From positions 1 to 57,096 of the forward strand of contig CAYTTV010000020.1 in NCBI GenBank assembly GCA_964440915.1: a DNA stretch of 57,096 bases, written 5' to 3'. The stretch is from CAMPJM01 sp964440915 (GTDB lineage Bacteria > Bacteroidota > Bacteroidia > Cytophagales > Cyclobacteriaceae). Shown one piece after another: positions 41,543 to 50,800 of the stretch. The position numbers and the translations under genes were made by a program. A model generated the notes under the pieces. That model saw nothing but the letters and a program-made list of their open reading frames with translations, made no database searches and was not told the origin of the DNA. How positions within the stretch are numbered: the stretch's first letter is position 1; each line of letters starts with the position of its first letter.

Positions 41543-43225
41543 ATGAGCAATGAAAAGATTATTTTTTCAATGGCGGGGTTAAATAAAATATACCCTCCCA
41601 AAAAACAGGTTTTAAAAAACATTTATCTTTCATTTTTTTACGGAGCCAAAATTGGTGTGCTTGGTCTCAACGGCTCAGGAAAATCCTCTCTATTGCGCAT
41701 TATTGCTGGCAAGGACAAGGAATATCAAGGCGAAGTGGTGTTTTCTCCTGGCTATACTGTCGGGATGCTTGAACAAGAACCAGAGCTTGACAACCAAAAG
41801 ACGGTAAGACAAGTGGTAGAAGAGGGAGTTCAAGAAATAGTAGATCTTTTAAAAGAGTTTGAAGAAGTAAACCTAAAGTTTGCTGACCCTGATGTTCTGG
41901 ATGATCCTGATGCTATGGAAAAGTTGATAGAAAGGCAGGGGGAAATCCAAGAGAAGCTGGACCACCATAATGCGTGGGAGCTAGATACGAGATTGGAAAA
42001 AGCCATGGATGCGTTACGTACGCCCTCTGGTGAAGCCATTATCGGCAACCTTTCAGGAGGGGAGAAAAGACGTGTGGCTTTATGTCGCCTTCTGTTGCAA
42101 GAACCAGATGTGCTGCTCCTAGACGAGCCAACAAACCACTTGGACGCTGAATCGGTCCATTGGCTTGAACAACACTTGCAGCGCTACAAAGGCACAGTGA
42201 TAGCCGTAACCCACGACAGATATTTTCTAGACAATGTTGCCGGCTGGATATTGGAGCTCGACAGAGGCGAAGGGATTCCTTGGAAAGGCAATTATTCTTC
42301 TTGGCTAGAGCAAAAACAAAGCAGATTAGCACAAGAGGAAAAAACAGAATCGAAACGACAGAAAACTCTTCAACGAGAGTTGGAATGGATAAGGATGAGC
42401 CCAAAAGGCAGACATGCCAAAGGCAAGGCCAGGCTATCTGCTTACGACAAGCTTGTGGGCGAAGAAGCCAAACAAAAAGAAGAGAAACTGGAATTGTTTA
42501 TTCCCCCTGGGCCGCGTTTAGGAACCAAAGTGATTGAGGCTAAAAATGTATCTAAAGCTTACGGAGAAAAACTTTTATTTGAAAACCTCAGCTTTGCATT
42601 ACCACAAGGGGGCATAGTAGGCGTGATAGGGCCTAACGGTGCGGGAAAAACAACGCTTTTTAACCTCATCACCCAACAAGAAAAACCTGACAGCGGCACT
42701 TTTGAGGTGGGTGAAACGGTAAGAATCGCCTATGTTGACCAAGAGCACGATCAATTGGATCCCGAAAAGTCGGTATGGGAAAACATCTCTGGAGGAAACG
42801 AGCTGATCGACTTAGGCGGAAAGCAGGTGAATTCACGCGCTTACGTGAGTAAGTTCAATTTTGCAGGAGCAGACCAGGAAAAGAAAGTAAGCAAACTTTC
42901 TGGAGGAGAACGGAACAGGGCCCACTTGGCAATGACACTCAAGCAAGGGGCAAACCTTATCCTTCTGGATGAACCCACCAACGATCTGGACATAAACACC
43001 TTACGGGCACTGGAGGAAGGTCTTGAAAACTTTGGTGGCTGTGCCGTTGTGATTTCTCACGACCGGTGGTTCTTGGATAGAATTGCTACTCACATCTTAG
43101 CTTTTGAAGGTGATTCTCAGGTGTATTTCTTTGAAGGAAATTACTCAGAATACGAAGAAAACAAAAGAAAGCGACTGGGTAGCGAAGCAACGCCTAAAAG
43201 GATCAAGTACAAAAAAATGGCATAA
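41543..43225 (+). CDS. ettA: Energy-dependent translational throttle protein, ABC-F ATPase
   Basis: A 560-residue cytoplasmic ABC-F protein that binds the ribosomal E site and gates translation by energy status. Starting at ATG 41543 (MSNEKIIFSMAGLNKIYPP) avoids a weak TTG start two codons earlier. Two ATPase cassettes: Walker A GLNGSGKSSLL and GPNGAGKTTLF, signatures LSGGEKRR and LSGGERNR, Walker B LLLDEPTNHLDAES and LILLDEPTNDLDI. The arm inserted in the first cassette and the interdomain linker (SPKGRHAKGKARLSAYDKL) match EttA. The length agrees with the E. coli protein of about 555 residues. Confidence 0.95.
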   Translation: MSNEKIIFSMAGLNKIYPPKKQVLKNIYLSFFYGAKIGVLGLNGSGKSSLLRIIAGKDKEYQGEVVFSPGYTVGMLEQEPELDNQKTVRQVVEEGVQEIVDLLKEFEEVNLKFADPDVLDDPDAMEKLIERQGEIQEKLDHHNAWELDTRLEKAMDALRTPSGEAIIGNLSGGEKRRVALCRLLLQEPDVLLLDEPTNHLDAESVHWLEQHLQRYKGTVIAVTHDRYFLDNVAGWILELDRGEGIPWKGNYSSWLEQKQSRLAQEEKTESKRQKTLQRELEWIRMSPKGRHAKGKARLSAYDKLVGEEAKQKEEKLELFIPPGPRLGTKVIEAKNVSKAYGEKLLFENLSFALPQGGIVGVIGPNGAGKTTLFNLITQQEKPDSGTFEVGETVRIAYVDQEHDQLDPEKSVWENISGGNELIDLGGKQVNSRAYVSKFNFAGADQEKKVSKLSGGERNRAHLAMTLKQGANLILLDEPTNDLDINTLRALEEGLENFGGCAVVISHDRWFLDRIATHILAFEGDSQVYFFEGNYSEYEENKRKRLGSEATPKRIKYKKMA

Positions 43226-43237
43226 ATTGGAACTATC

Positions 43238-43283
43238 GACGGGCCCTGCCATTGACTTTGGTAGGGTCTGACGAAAACCCGTC
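43238..43283. terminator. Nested hairpin between convergent ettA and phospholipase-like gene
   Basis: An outer stem GACGGG/CCCGTC (43238-43243 with 43278-43283) encloses an inner stem CCCTGCCA/TGGTAGGG (43244-43251 with 43259-43266, one G-T). It sits between the two stop codons. Confidence 0.5.
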
Positions 43284-43291
43284 AACTCAAA

Positions 43292-44275
43292 TTAGTTACC
43301 TGCTTTTACTCCTCTGTATATTTCTTCTTCTGACTGCTCTTCTTCTTCCGTTATTTGAAATTCTAGCTTTTCACTAGGAAACTCCAACAGATTAGGCTGT
43401 CCGGCATTTACCCAACAAGTAAACCAAACATCTCCTATCATCTTTATGGCCCGCTGCATTTGACGCTCCACCTGGCCGGCTAGCATACTATGATAAAGGG
43501 TTGAAAAAGGCTTAGAATACACTTTTATCGTACGGTTGCCCCGCTCTTCATAACCATACTTCTGGCCTGAAGAAAATTGCTCAGTCAAAGCCCGTTCAAT
43601 GGTGAGCACAGAATCAACTGCCTCATGTGCTGCTATTACCGCTTTCCAAGCACTCATTTGTATGCTGGGGAGATAAGAGGCTCTGCCCACAAAAAAATCA
43701 TACCCGTCAGCAAACAATTCTGGTAAGCGCGACTCCCAAAGTCCATGTATGCCATGCTGCCCTGTGAGTTGTCCATTGTAATTTTCAGTTGTATGCAAAG
43801 GCACATGAGCATCGGCGATATAATGTCCAATGTCTGCAGAAAGTCGCAAGATGGCACGAACATCTCCTGCCTCAAATGCATGCGTGAGATTATTGGCCAC
43901 CTTTTGTATGTGCCAAGGCACGGTACCATAGGCCAACAAAGTATCTTCTGTATAGGCCTCTACCGCCTCGGACCAATATCTTGGAAGTTTATGTACGGCA
44001 CTATCGCCATAAACATCAACGTCAATATAATGCCGAGGGGCTTCGCCCTCAACCACGTAGCGCCTTTTGTCTGGTGCCACCGCTTCCTCTACTATATAGT
44101 TCAAATGATGTTTGTAGAAACCGATCATTTCCGGAGGCAAAATGAAAATGGCCGTTTCATTGATTTTCTTGTGAGCATAAAACCCCCAGCAGCCTCCAGT
44201 ATGACTCACCATGGTAAGAATGAGGAGAGACAGCAAAAAGCCTCGCTTGCTACAAGAAGGTTTTCTAAAATCCAT
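43292..44275 (-). CDS. Secreted zinc-dependent phospholipase C / S1-P1 nuclease-fold protein
   Basis: A 327-residue exported enzyme with a basic N-terminus and hydrophobic signal (about residues 10-31). WGFYAHKKINETAIF starts the mature fold as in zinc-dependent phospholipase C (N-terminal Trp and His ligands). LSADIGHYIADAHVPLHTTE and the NGQLTGQHGIHGLWES segment supply further zinc His and Asp. The length is usual for the Bacteroidota subfamily. Whether it cleaves phospholipids or nucleic acids is not established. It has no operon partner. Confidence 0.85.
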   Translation of the reverse strand: MDFRKPSCSKRGFLLSLLILTMVSHTGGCWGFYAHKKINETAIFILPPEMIGFYKHHLNYIVEEAVAPDKRRYVVEGEAPRHYIDVDVYGDSAVHKLPRYWSEAVEAYTEDTLLAYGTVPWHIQKVANNLTHAFEAGDVRAILRLSADIGHYIADAHVPLHTTENYNGQLTGQHGIHGLWESRLPELFADGYDFFVGRASYLPSIQMSAWKAVIAAHEAVDSVLTIERALTEQFSSGQKYGYEERGNRTIKVYSKPFSTLYHSMLAGQVERQMQRAIKMIGDVWFTCWVNAGQPNLLEFPSEKLEFQITEEEEQSEEEIYRGVKAGN

Positions 44276-44361
44276 AGCGGTAAGGTTGAAACTAAAATAT
44301 AATCAAATTATAAAACAACTCAATTTTAGAGAACTATTTTTTTTAAATTCAAGACAAGCAT

Positions 44362-44392
44362 TTTGTAGATTCAAATAATACAGTTAGATTTG
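44362..44392 (+). promoter_or_regulatory. Consensus Bacteroidota promoter of rpsT
   Basis: TTTG (44362-44365), a 19-bp spacer and TAGATTTG (44385-44392) give an exact sigma-A-type promoter, with a leader of about 80 bases before rpsT. Confidence 0.8.
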
Positions 44393-44479
44393 CAGTCTTA
44401 TTTCAAGGATTATGTCTCAGCACACAAGCTGATACTATTATAAAAGAAACATTATACAGTAAGGAAATATAAATACAAA

Positions 44480-44734
44480 ATGGCTAATCACAAATCTGCA
44501 CTAAAAAGAATCAGGTCAAATGAAGCAAAAAGGTTGAGAAACCGCTACCAAGCCAAAACAACGAGAACCTTCATCAAGAGGCTTAGAAACACTACGGACA
44601 AAGAAGAAGCTACTTCATTGTTAAAGCAAGTTTCAGGCATGTTGGACAAATTGGCCAAAAAGAACGTGATCCATAAAAACAAAGCTTCTAACAACAAATC
44701 TAAGCTTACCAAGTTTGTAAACAGCTTGTCTTAA
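44480..44734 (+). CDS. rpsT: 30S ribosomal protein S20
   Basis: An 84-residue basic helical protein that binds 16S rRNA early in small-subunit assembly. MANHKSALKRIRSNEAKRLR and the C-terminal NVIHKNKASNNKSKLTKFV are diagnostic. It has its own consensus promoter and an intrinsic terminator. The leader of about 80 bases may allow feedback control, but no specific structure was recognised. Confidence 0.97.
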   Translation: MANHKSALKRIRSNEAKRLRNRYQAKTTRTFIKRLRNTTDKEEATSLLKQVSGMLDKLAKKNVIHKNKASNNKSKLTKFVNSLS

Positions 44735-44752
44735 GATATTTAGAACAACCCT

Positions 44753-44787
44753 AAAAGCCCTGAGATACAAGTTTCAGGGCTTTTTTT
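44753..44787 (+). terminator. Intrinsic terminator after rpsT
   Basis: AAAGCCCTGA pairs with TCAGGGCTTT (44774-44783), followed by a T run. Confidence 0.85.
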
Positions 44788-44833
44788 ATTTGTCCATATT
44801 GCTTATTTTGGCTTCCCAACCAGAATACGAGAT

Positions 44834-45538
44834 ATGGAAAGTTTTAAGCCTTACACTGGCCTCAACATACTGAGCTGGGCCGAGGAAGACCGTCCCCGAG
44901 AAAAGCTCTTGCTAAAAGGAAAAGCCGCTTTATCTGATGCAGAGCTTATTGGCATTTTAATAGGCTCTGGCACAAGATCGATGAGTGCTGTAGACCTCTC
45001 AAAACTTATACTGAAGGAAGTTGGCAACAACCTAAACGAATTGGCTAAGTGCTCGGTTAGCGACTTGCAAAAGTTCAAGGGAATCGGAGAAGCAAAAGCC
45101 ATTACAATTGTGAGTGCGCTAGAGCTAGGCAGGCGGCGCAAAGAAAGTCAATATTTAGAAAAGCCCACCATCACCTGTTCTAAAGATGCTTATGAGGTTA
45201 TCAGGCCGGAACTCCTCGATCTTGCTTATGAAGTCTTTTGGGTCTTATTGCTGAACCGTGCCAACCAAGTGATCAAAAAATGCCAGATAAGCTCGGGGGG
45301 CATATCAGGAACAGTAGCCGATCCCAAGATTATTTTCAAAGCTGCCCTGGAAAGCATGTGCAGCGGCATCATCTTGGTGCACAACCATCCTTCAGGCAAT
45401 CTCAAACCCAGTAGTGCTGATATCAATCTTACAAAAAAAGTGAAAGAAGCTGGCAGCCTTCTGGAAATCCCAGTATTGGATCATATCATCTTTACGGACA
45501 AAGGCTACCTAAGCTTTGCTGACGAAGGAATGATGTAA
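44834..45538 (+). CDS. radC: RadC/JAB-domain protein (UPF0758)
   Basis: A 234-residue protein, historically called DNA-repair protein RadC although the repair role is doubtful. A helix-hairpin-helix region covers about residues 20-95 (DRPREKLLLKGKAALSDAEL, then FKGIGEAKAITI). The JAMM metal motif VHNHPSGNLKPSSAD near residue 175 and the DHIIFTDKGYLSF end complete the family pattern. It is followed by an independent promoter for the next gene. Confidence 0.93.
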   Translation: MESFKPYTGLNILSWAEEDRPREKLLLKGKAALSDAELIGILIGSGTRSMSAVDLSKLILKEVGNNLNELAKCSVSDLQKFKGIGEAKAITIVSALELGRRRKESQYLEKPTITCSKDAYEVIRPELLDLAYEVFWVLLLNRANQVIKKCQISSGGISGTVADPKIIFKAALESMCSGIILVHNHPSGNLKPSSADINLTKKVKEAGSLLEIPVLDHIIFTDKGYLSFADEGMM

Positions 45539-45540
45539 TC

Positions 45541-45571
45541 TTTGCCCAACTCTCGCTACTGACTATATTTG
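45541..45571 (+). promoter_or_regulatory. Consensus promoter of the DUF1684 gene
   Basis: TTTG (45541-45544), a 19-bp spacer and TATATTTG (45564-45571) match the Bacteroidota promoter exactly. It starts two bases after the radC stop codon. Confidence 0.8.
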
Positions 45572-45598
45572 TATCTTTATTGAAAACTGATATTGACA

Positions 45599-46213
45599 AT
45601 GAAGAAGAAGAATATTGTATATACACTCATGGCTATCGTAGGGCTCATCATTATAAGCTACTCAATGGGCTTATGGGATTCGGGAAGTTATGAGCAACAG
45701 ATTCTGAAAGCTCGAGAAGAAACGGACCAATTCATGCGAAGGAGCAGCGAGTCTCCCCTAACCGACCAACAAAAGAGAACTTTTAGTCGGCTTGAATACT
45801 TCCCTCCCAACCAAGATTATATCGTAAATGCCAAGCTGATACCTTTTCAAAGGAAAACCACGATTACAATCCCTACTTCGGATAATAAAGAAACATCTTA
45901 CATAAAATACGCCATGGCAGAATTTTCCATCAATGGCACACCCCAAAGCTTGTTGTTACTACAATCGGAGGAGGAAAATGACCCTAAAGCATTGTTTTTG
46001 GCCTTTACAGACCAAACCAGTGGCAATGAGACCTACGGGGGAGGCCGCTATATAGACCTGAAACTAAATAATGAAAGAAGAGTGATCATTGATTTTAACA
46101 AAGCCTACAGTCCGTTCTGCATGTTCAATGAGAACTATAGCTGCCCATTTCCTCCCAAAGAAAACCATCTAGAAATAGCCATACTTGCAGGCGAAAAAAC
46201 ATATGGAAAATAA
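45599..46213 (+). CDS. DUF1684-domain protein with N-terminal membrane anchor
   Basis: A 204-residue protein; the ATG at 45599 is preferred over an in-frame TTG. One N-terminal transmembrane helix (about residues 6-24) tethers it to the inner membrane. The DUF1684 body shows ALFLAFTDQTSGNETYGGGR, then YIDLKL and the final DFNKAYSPFCMFNENYSCPF with PPKENHLEIAI. This family is widespread in Bacteroidota and of unknown function. It has its own consensus promoter and a bidirectional terminator. Confidence 0.88.
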   Translation: MKKKNIVYTLMAIVGLIIISYSMGLWDSGSYEQQILKAREETDQFMRRSSESPLTDQQKRTFSRLEYFPPNQDYIVNAKLIPFQRKTTITIPTSDNKETSYIKYAMAEFSINGTPQSLLLLQSEEENDPKALFLAFTDQTSGNETYGGGRYIDLKLNNERRVIIDFNKAYSPFCMFNENYSCPFPPKENHLEIAILAGEKTYGK

Positions 46214-46256
46214 GTTGGCAGCTATAATATACCTTGATTGAAAATACCCAATAAAA

Positions 46257-46285
46257 AAAAGTGTGAAACAGAATCTCACACTTTT
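46257..46285. terminator. Bidirectional terminator
   Basis: AAAAGTGTGA (46257-46266) pairs perfectly with 46276-46285, flanked by an A run on the left and T run on the right. It serves the converging DUF1684 and DUF3244-like genes. Confidence 0.8.
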
Positions 46286-46344
46286 ATATTATTGATACTT
46301 CTATGAATTCTTACGATCCGAGCTTTAACTCAAACCCAAAAAGA

Positions 46345-46953
46345 TTATAGTTGGATTTGCTTAAAGTTTGAAAAGGTACCACTAGTTACAGTCATGTTGT
46401 ACATGCCGCTGTGCAGCTGAGAAAGGTTAAACAACGCAGCATAGCTCTCATCTCTAATATCTGCTATTTCATGCAACACGTTTCCATTTCTGTCTGTAAT
46501 TCGTAAGGTTACAGGCTCTTTCAACTCATTATTGAATTTTACAAAAAGTTTTTTGTCAACTTCTTCATATTTCAAAAGATTGTGGAATACATAATCTTTT
46601 TCGTCGAAGGAGAGCCCATTGTTATCCTTAACAATAAACTTCCTTATCACTCCTTTATCTTTGGCAATGTCAAGGTAATAAACACCGTTTCTAATATTGG
46701 CAAAATCCAGCATTTTCACATACAGTTCGCTAGTTAATTTGTCAGAGAACAAAACAGTGCCGTACTCATTCGTTAAAGTCACCTTAGCCTCAGTGCCCTT
46801 TCCCATCCCTTCTACTTTAATCTCGGCAATTTTGGTATTAGGCTTATACAGAGACAGGTTGATGTTTGACTGGGCCATGCTTGCTGTGCCCTGCAATACT
46901 AATAAAACAGCTACTAATCCTAATAATTTTGCTCTAATTGACTTTGTTTTCAT
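46345..46953 (-). CDS. Secreted DUF3244-like protein
   Basis: A 202-residue exported protein; the start at 46953 gives a clean signal peptide (MKTKSIRAKLLGLVAVLLV, cleavage near SMAQ). The mature part looks like two tandem beta-sandwich domains, the first with GTVLFSDKL and GVYYLDIAKDKGVIRKFIV, the second with RNGNVLHEIADI and HSGMYNMTV, a pattern shared with DUF3244 and secretion-tail domains. The role is unknown, perhaps surface-associated. No operon partner. Confidence 0.7.
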   Translation of the reverse strand: MKTKSIRAKLLGLVAVLLVLQGTASMAQSNINLSLYKPNTKIAEIKVEGMGKGTEAKVTLTNEYGTVLFSDKLTSELYVKMLDFANIRNGVYYLDIAKDKGVIRKFIVKDNNGLSFDEKDYVFHNLLKYEEVDKKLFVKFNNELKEPVTLRITDRNGNVLHEIADIRDESYAALFNLSQLHSGMYNMTVTSGTFSNFKQIQL

Positions 46954-47365
46954 GTTGTAATAATTTTTGATTCTATTTGTTGTACGTAAACCACTGCCCA
47001 TTAGTTATCATATCTTCAAAAAAGTAACCTCATCATTGCATTTGCAATAATATATACAGTCATTTAATATAATTTTGTTAATAATTTGATTATCGCAACG
47101 GTTTGAAATTTACCAAATTGACAATAGGGATCGTTTGCGAATGATCAAAAGATGAACAATTTTCGCATTATTCAATCTCGCTTCTTTTCTTACACGATCC
47201 TTACATAGAATCAAATTCAGTGGATTTGTGACCGTTTTCTTAGAGGAAACAAATACTAAATCTTATTTTAGAGGAAGTGATTTCATTTCAAAAATTCACT
47301 CCAACAAGACAATAATCTTATAACAAAAGTGGAGAATTGTGTAAAATCCCTTTAATATAATTCTG
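46954..47365. other. Gap of about 400 bp, AT-rich, no gene seen
   Basis: No protein-like frame or recognised structured RNA was found. It contains the promoters of the two divergent genes on either side; an ATTTGCAATAA-type AT-rich tract is all that stands out. Confidence 0.5.
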
Positions 47366-47378
47366 TAGATTTGTGTTG

Positions 47379-47789
47379 ATGAAAAAAGTCATGGCTATAT
47401 CACTCGCTTTAGTTTTGCTCACAAGCAATATAGGGCTCGCTATGGTTACTCATTTTTGTGGTGGTAAAGCTGTAAAAAGCCAATTCGTGATTGGACACGG
47501 CAACCTCGGCTGTGGAATGTCTGATATGGAGATGGCTTCTGGGCAAAAACCTGCGGGAATGGAATATGAACCCTCAGGATGTTGCGAAGATCAGTACCAC
47601 TCTTTTGAAATTGAAGACGATTTCAATCTTCTCCAGCTATCACTCAACCTAGACTTTGTAGCGGCTTTTGTTCCTGCTTTTTTGGATTTTGCATTATCAT
47701 CAGAAGATGAGCATCCAATGTATGGCCACTACTCTCCTCCCCTCCTTCTCAAGGATATTCCCATCCTGCACCAAGTTTTCATTATATAG
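47379..47789 (+). CDS. HYC_CC_PP family protein
   Basis: A 136-residue exported protein; the ATG at 47379 is preferred over an in-frame GTG. A hydrophobic signal covers residues 1-22. Conserved marks of the family are visible: THFCGGK (the HYC position), SGCCEDQYH (the CC pair) and YSPPLL (the PP). Such proteins occur beside copper efflux genes in Bacteroidota, as here directly before cusA, and may bind metal through the Cys and His. A TAGATTTG -7 box (47366-47373) is only 5 bases before the ATG, so the mRNA may be leaderless. Confidence 0.82.
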   Translation: MKKVMAISLALVLLTSNIGLAMVTHFCGGKAVKSQFVIGHGNLGCGMSDMEMASGQKPAGMEYEPSGCCEDQYHSFEIEDDFNLLQLSLNLDFVAAFVPAFLDFALSSEDEHPMYGHYSPPLLLKDIPILHQVFII

Positions 47790-47894
47790 CATTATATAGA
47801 AATGATTCTGTAGCGGTGTTACACTTGTAGCATGGCTTTTGGGCTATTTTAGTCACTGAACTGTCCTCTTAGTTCATCATTAACCCATTATATT

Positions 47895-50800
47895 ATGCTT
47901 AACGCAATCATTAAATATTTTCTAGAGAACAAGCTGATCACGGTTCTCATTCTTATAGGTTTTGTTGTTTGGGGCTTGATTACTGCTCCATTTGGCTGGC
48001 AGATAGGCATCTTGCCGTCAGATCCGGTGCCAGTAGATGCAATACCCGATATTGGCGAAAACCAGCAAATTGTTTTCACAGAATGGCCTGGCCGATCCCC
48101 ACAAGATATTGAAGACCAGATCACTTATCCCCTTACCACTTCACTTCTGGGCGTCCCTGGGGTAAAATCTATCCGAAGCTCTTCTATGTTCGGATTTTCT
48201 AGTATTCATATCATCTTTGATGAGGATGTAGAATTTTATTGGTCCCGGTCTCGCATCCTTGAAAAACTCAGTTCTTTGCCTTCGGGCCTACTGCCTGCTG
48301 ACGCCCAACCGACTTTAGGTCCTGACGCCACTGCTCTAGGCCAAGTATTCTGGTACACTTTAGAAGGGAGAGACAAAGACGGCAATCCAACGGGCGGATG
48401 GGACTTGCATGAGATTCGCAGCGTGCAGGATTTTTATGTCAAATATGGCCTCAATGCCACAGAAGGTGTTTCAGAAGTAGCATCTATTGGAGGTTTTGTT
48501 CAAGAGTACCAGATTGACGTAAACCCTGATGCACTAAAAGCCTATAATGTGCCGCTACATCAAGTAATGCTAGCAGTACAGCAATCAAATAAAGATGTTG
48601 GCGCAAAAACAATAGAAATTAATCAAGCGGAATATTTGGTTAGAGGGCTTGGATACATTAAAACGATAGCCGATATCGAAGAAGCTTTAGTTGCAGTAAA
48701 GGACAACACGCCAATCCGTATCAAGGACATAGCTGAAGTGACTTTGGGGCCTGCAGAGAGACAAGGACTACTGGATAAAGATGGTGCCGAAGTAGTTGGT
48801 GGTGTTGTGGTGGCCAGATATGGGGCTAATCCTTTGCAGGTTATCAACAACGTGAAAGATAAGGTAGAAGAGATTAGTCCTGGGCTGCCTAAAAAAATCT
48901 TGCCAAACGGTGTGGAAAGCCAGCTGACCATTGTGCCTTTTTACGACCGATCTGGGCTGATCTATGAAACCCTGAGCACACTTGAGGAAGCTCTATCGTT
49001 GCAAATTCTTATTACTTTTCTTGTAGTGATTGTAATGGTTCTGAATCTGAGGGCTTCTTTCCTCATTTCAAGTATGCTGCCTATTGCCGTGCTTATGGTT
49101 TTCATCGCCATGCGATATTTTCATGTCGATGCCAACATTGTGGCACTTTCGGGTATTGCGATTGCGATTGGCACCATGGTGGATCTCAGTATAATCCTTT
49201 CTGAAAACGTCATCAAACATATTGATGAGGCTCCTCCAGGCCAAAAACTCATCGACTCCATATATAAAGGTGCTTCAGAAGTAAGCTCTGCCATTCTTAC
49301 AGCGGTGTCTACGACTGTTGTGAGCTTCATTCCAGTTTTCACTATGGAAGCAGCAGAAGGAAAACTATTTGGACCCCTGGCTTTCACGAAGACTTTTGCA
49401 CTAGTGGCAGCGCTTATCATTATAATTGTGATCTTGCCTACTTTGACCCATTGGTTCTTTGGTATAAGAATTAAGAACAACCTAATAGCTAAAGGCTTGA
49501 ACATTGCATCGATCGTTTTGGGCCTGTTCATTGCTATTTTTCACAGCATATTTTCTGGTCTTATTCTAATAGCTTTTGGAGCCGCATGGTTTGTTAGAAA
49601 GTATAGTCCAAGGCAAAACTGGCTGGTATCTCACCTCCCGCTAGTCATTGCTGTGATTGCCGTTTCATGGCTTTTGGCTGAATATTGGCATCCTTTGGGC
49701 CCTGCAAAAGGCTTGTTGCTTAATTTTATTTTCGTAGTACTGATAGTAGGATTGGTACTTGGGTTCTTCAGCTTATTGGAGTATTTATATCAACCAATTT
49801 TGAGATGGTGTCTAAAAAACAAAGCGGCCTTCCTTGTTATCCCCGCTTTCCTCATTTTTATGGGAATAACTATCTGGATCGGTTTTAATGGAACCTTTGG
49901 TCTTATCGCAAAGGGGTTTGATACAGTAGGATGGAACATTAGAACCACCAAAGGATGGTCAAACTTATCCCATACCTTCCCGGGAATAGGAGAAGAATTT
50001 ATGCCATCGCTCAATGAAGGAAGCTTTCTTTTGATGCCCACTTCCATGCCCCATTCCGGAATTGAATACAATCGAAAGGTATTAGGTCAATTAGACATGT
50101 TGGTAGCTAACATTCCAGAAGTGGAATCATCGGTAGGAAAACTAGGTCGTGTGGAATCTGCCTTGGACCCTGCCCCTATTTCCATGTTCGAAAATGTCAT
50201 CAATTACAAACCAACGTATATGGTGAATGAAAAAGGACAACGCCAGCGGTTTAAGGTTGATGAGGAAGATCGCTTTATGCTTACAACAGGAGAAATGCTT
50301 ACCAATCAGGAAGCTCTCGCCAAAGGGGTGGCAAGTAACGAGTTAATCCCTGATGAAGATGGACAATATTTCAGGAATTGGCGCACGCATATTCAATCAC
50401 CTGATGACATTTGGAATGAGATTGTGAAAGTCACTAGAATCCCGGGCATTACTTCCGCACCTAAACTGCAGCCTATAGAGACCCGCCTCGTAATGCTCCA
50501 AACAGGCATGCGTGCTCCCATGGGCATCAAAGTATATGGTCCTGATTTACAAACCATAGAAGCGTTTGGGATACAATTAGAGAACATCCTCAAAGAAGTG
50601 CCTTCGGTTAAATCAGAAGCGGTTTTTGCAGACAGGATAGTGGGCAAACCCTACCTTCATCTGGACATCAACCGGAGTGCGATAAGCCGATATGGTCTGA
50701 CAATAAGTGATGTACAAGAAACCATAGAAGCAGCGATCGGTGGTATGCAAATCACCACAACAGTGGAAGGCAGGGAGCGCTATCCAGTAAGAGTAAGGTA

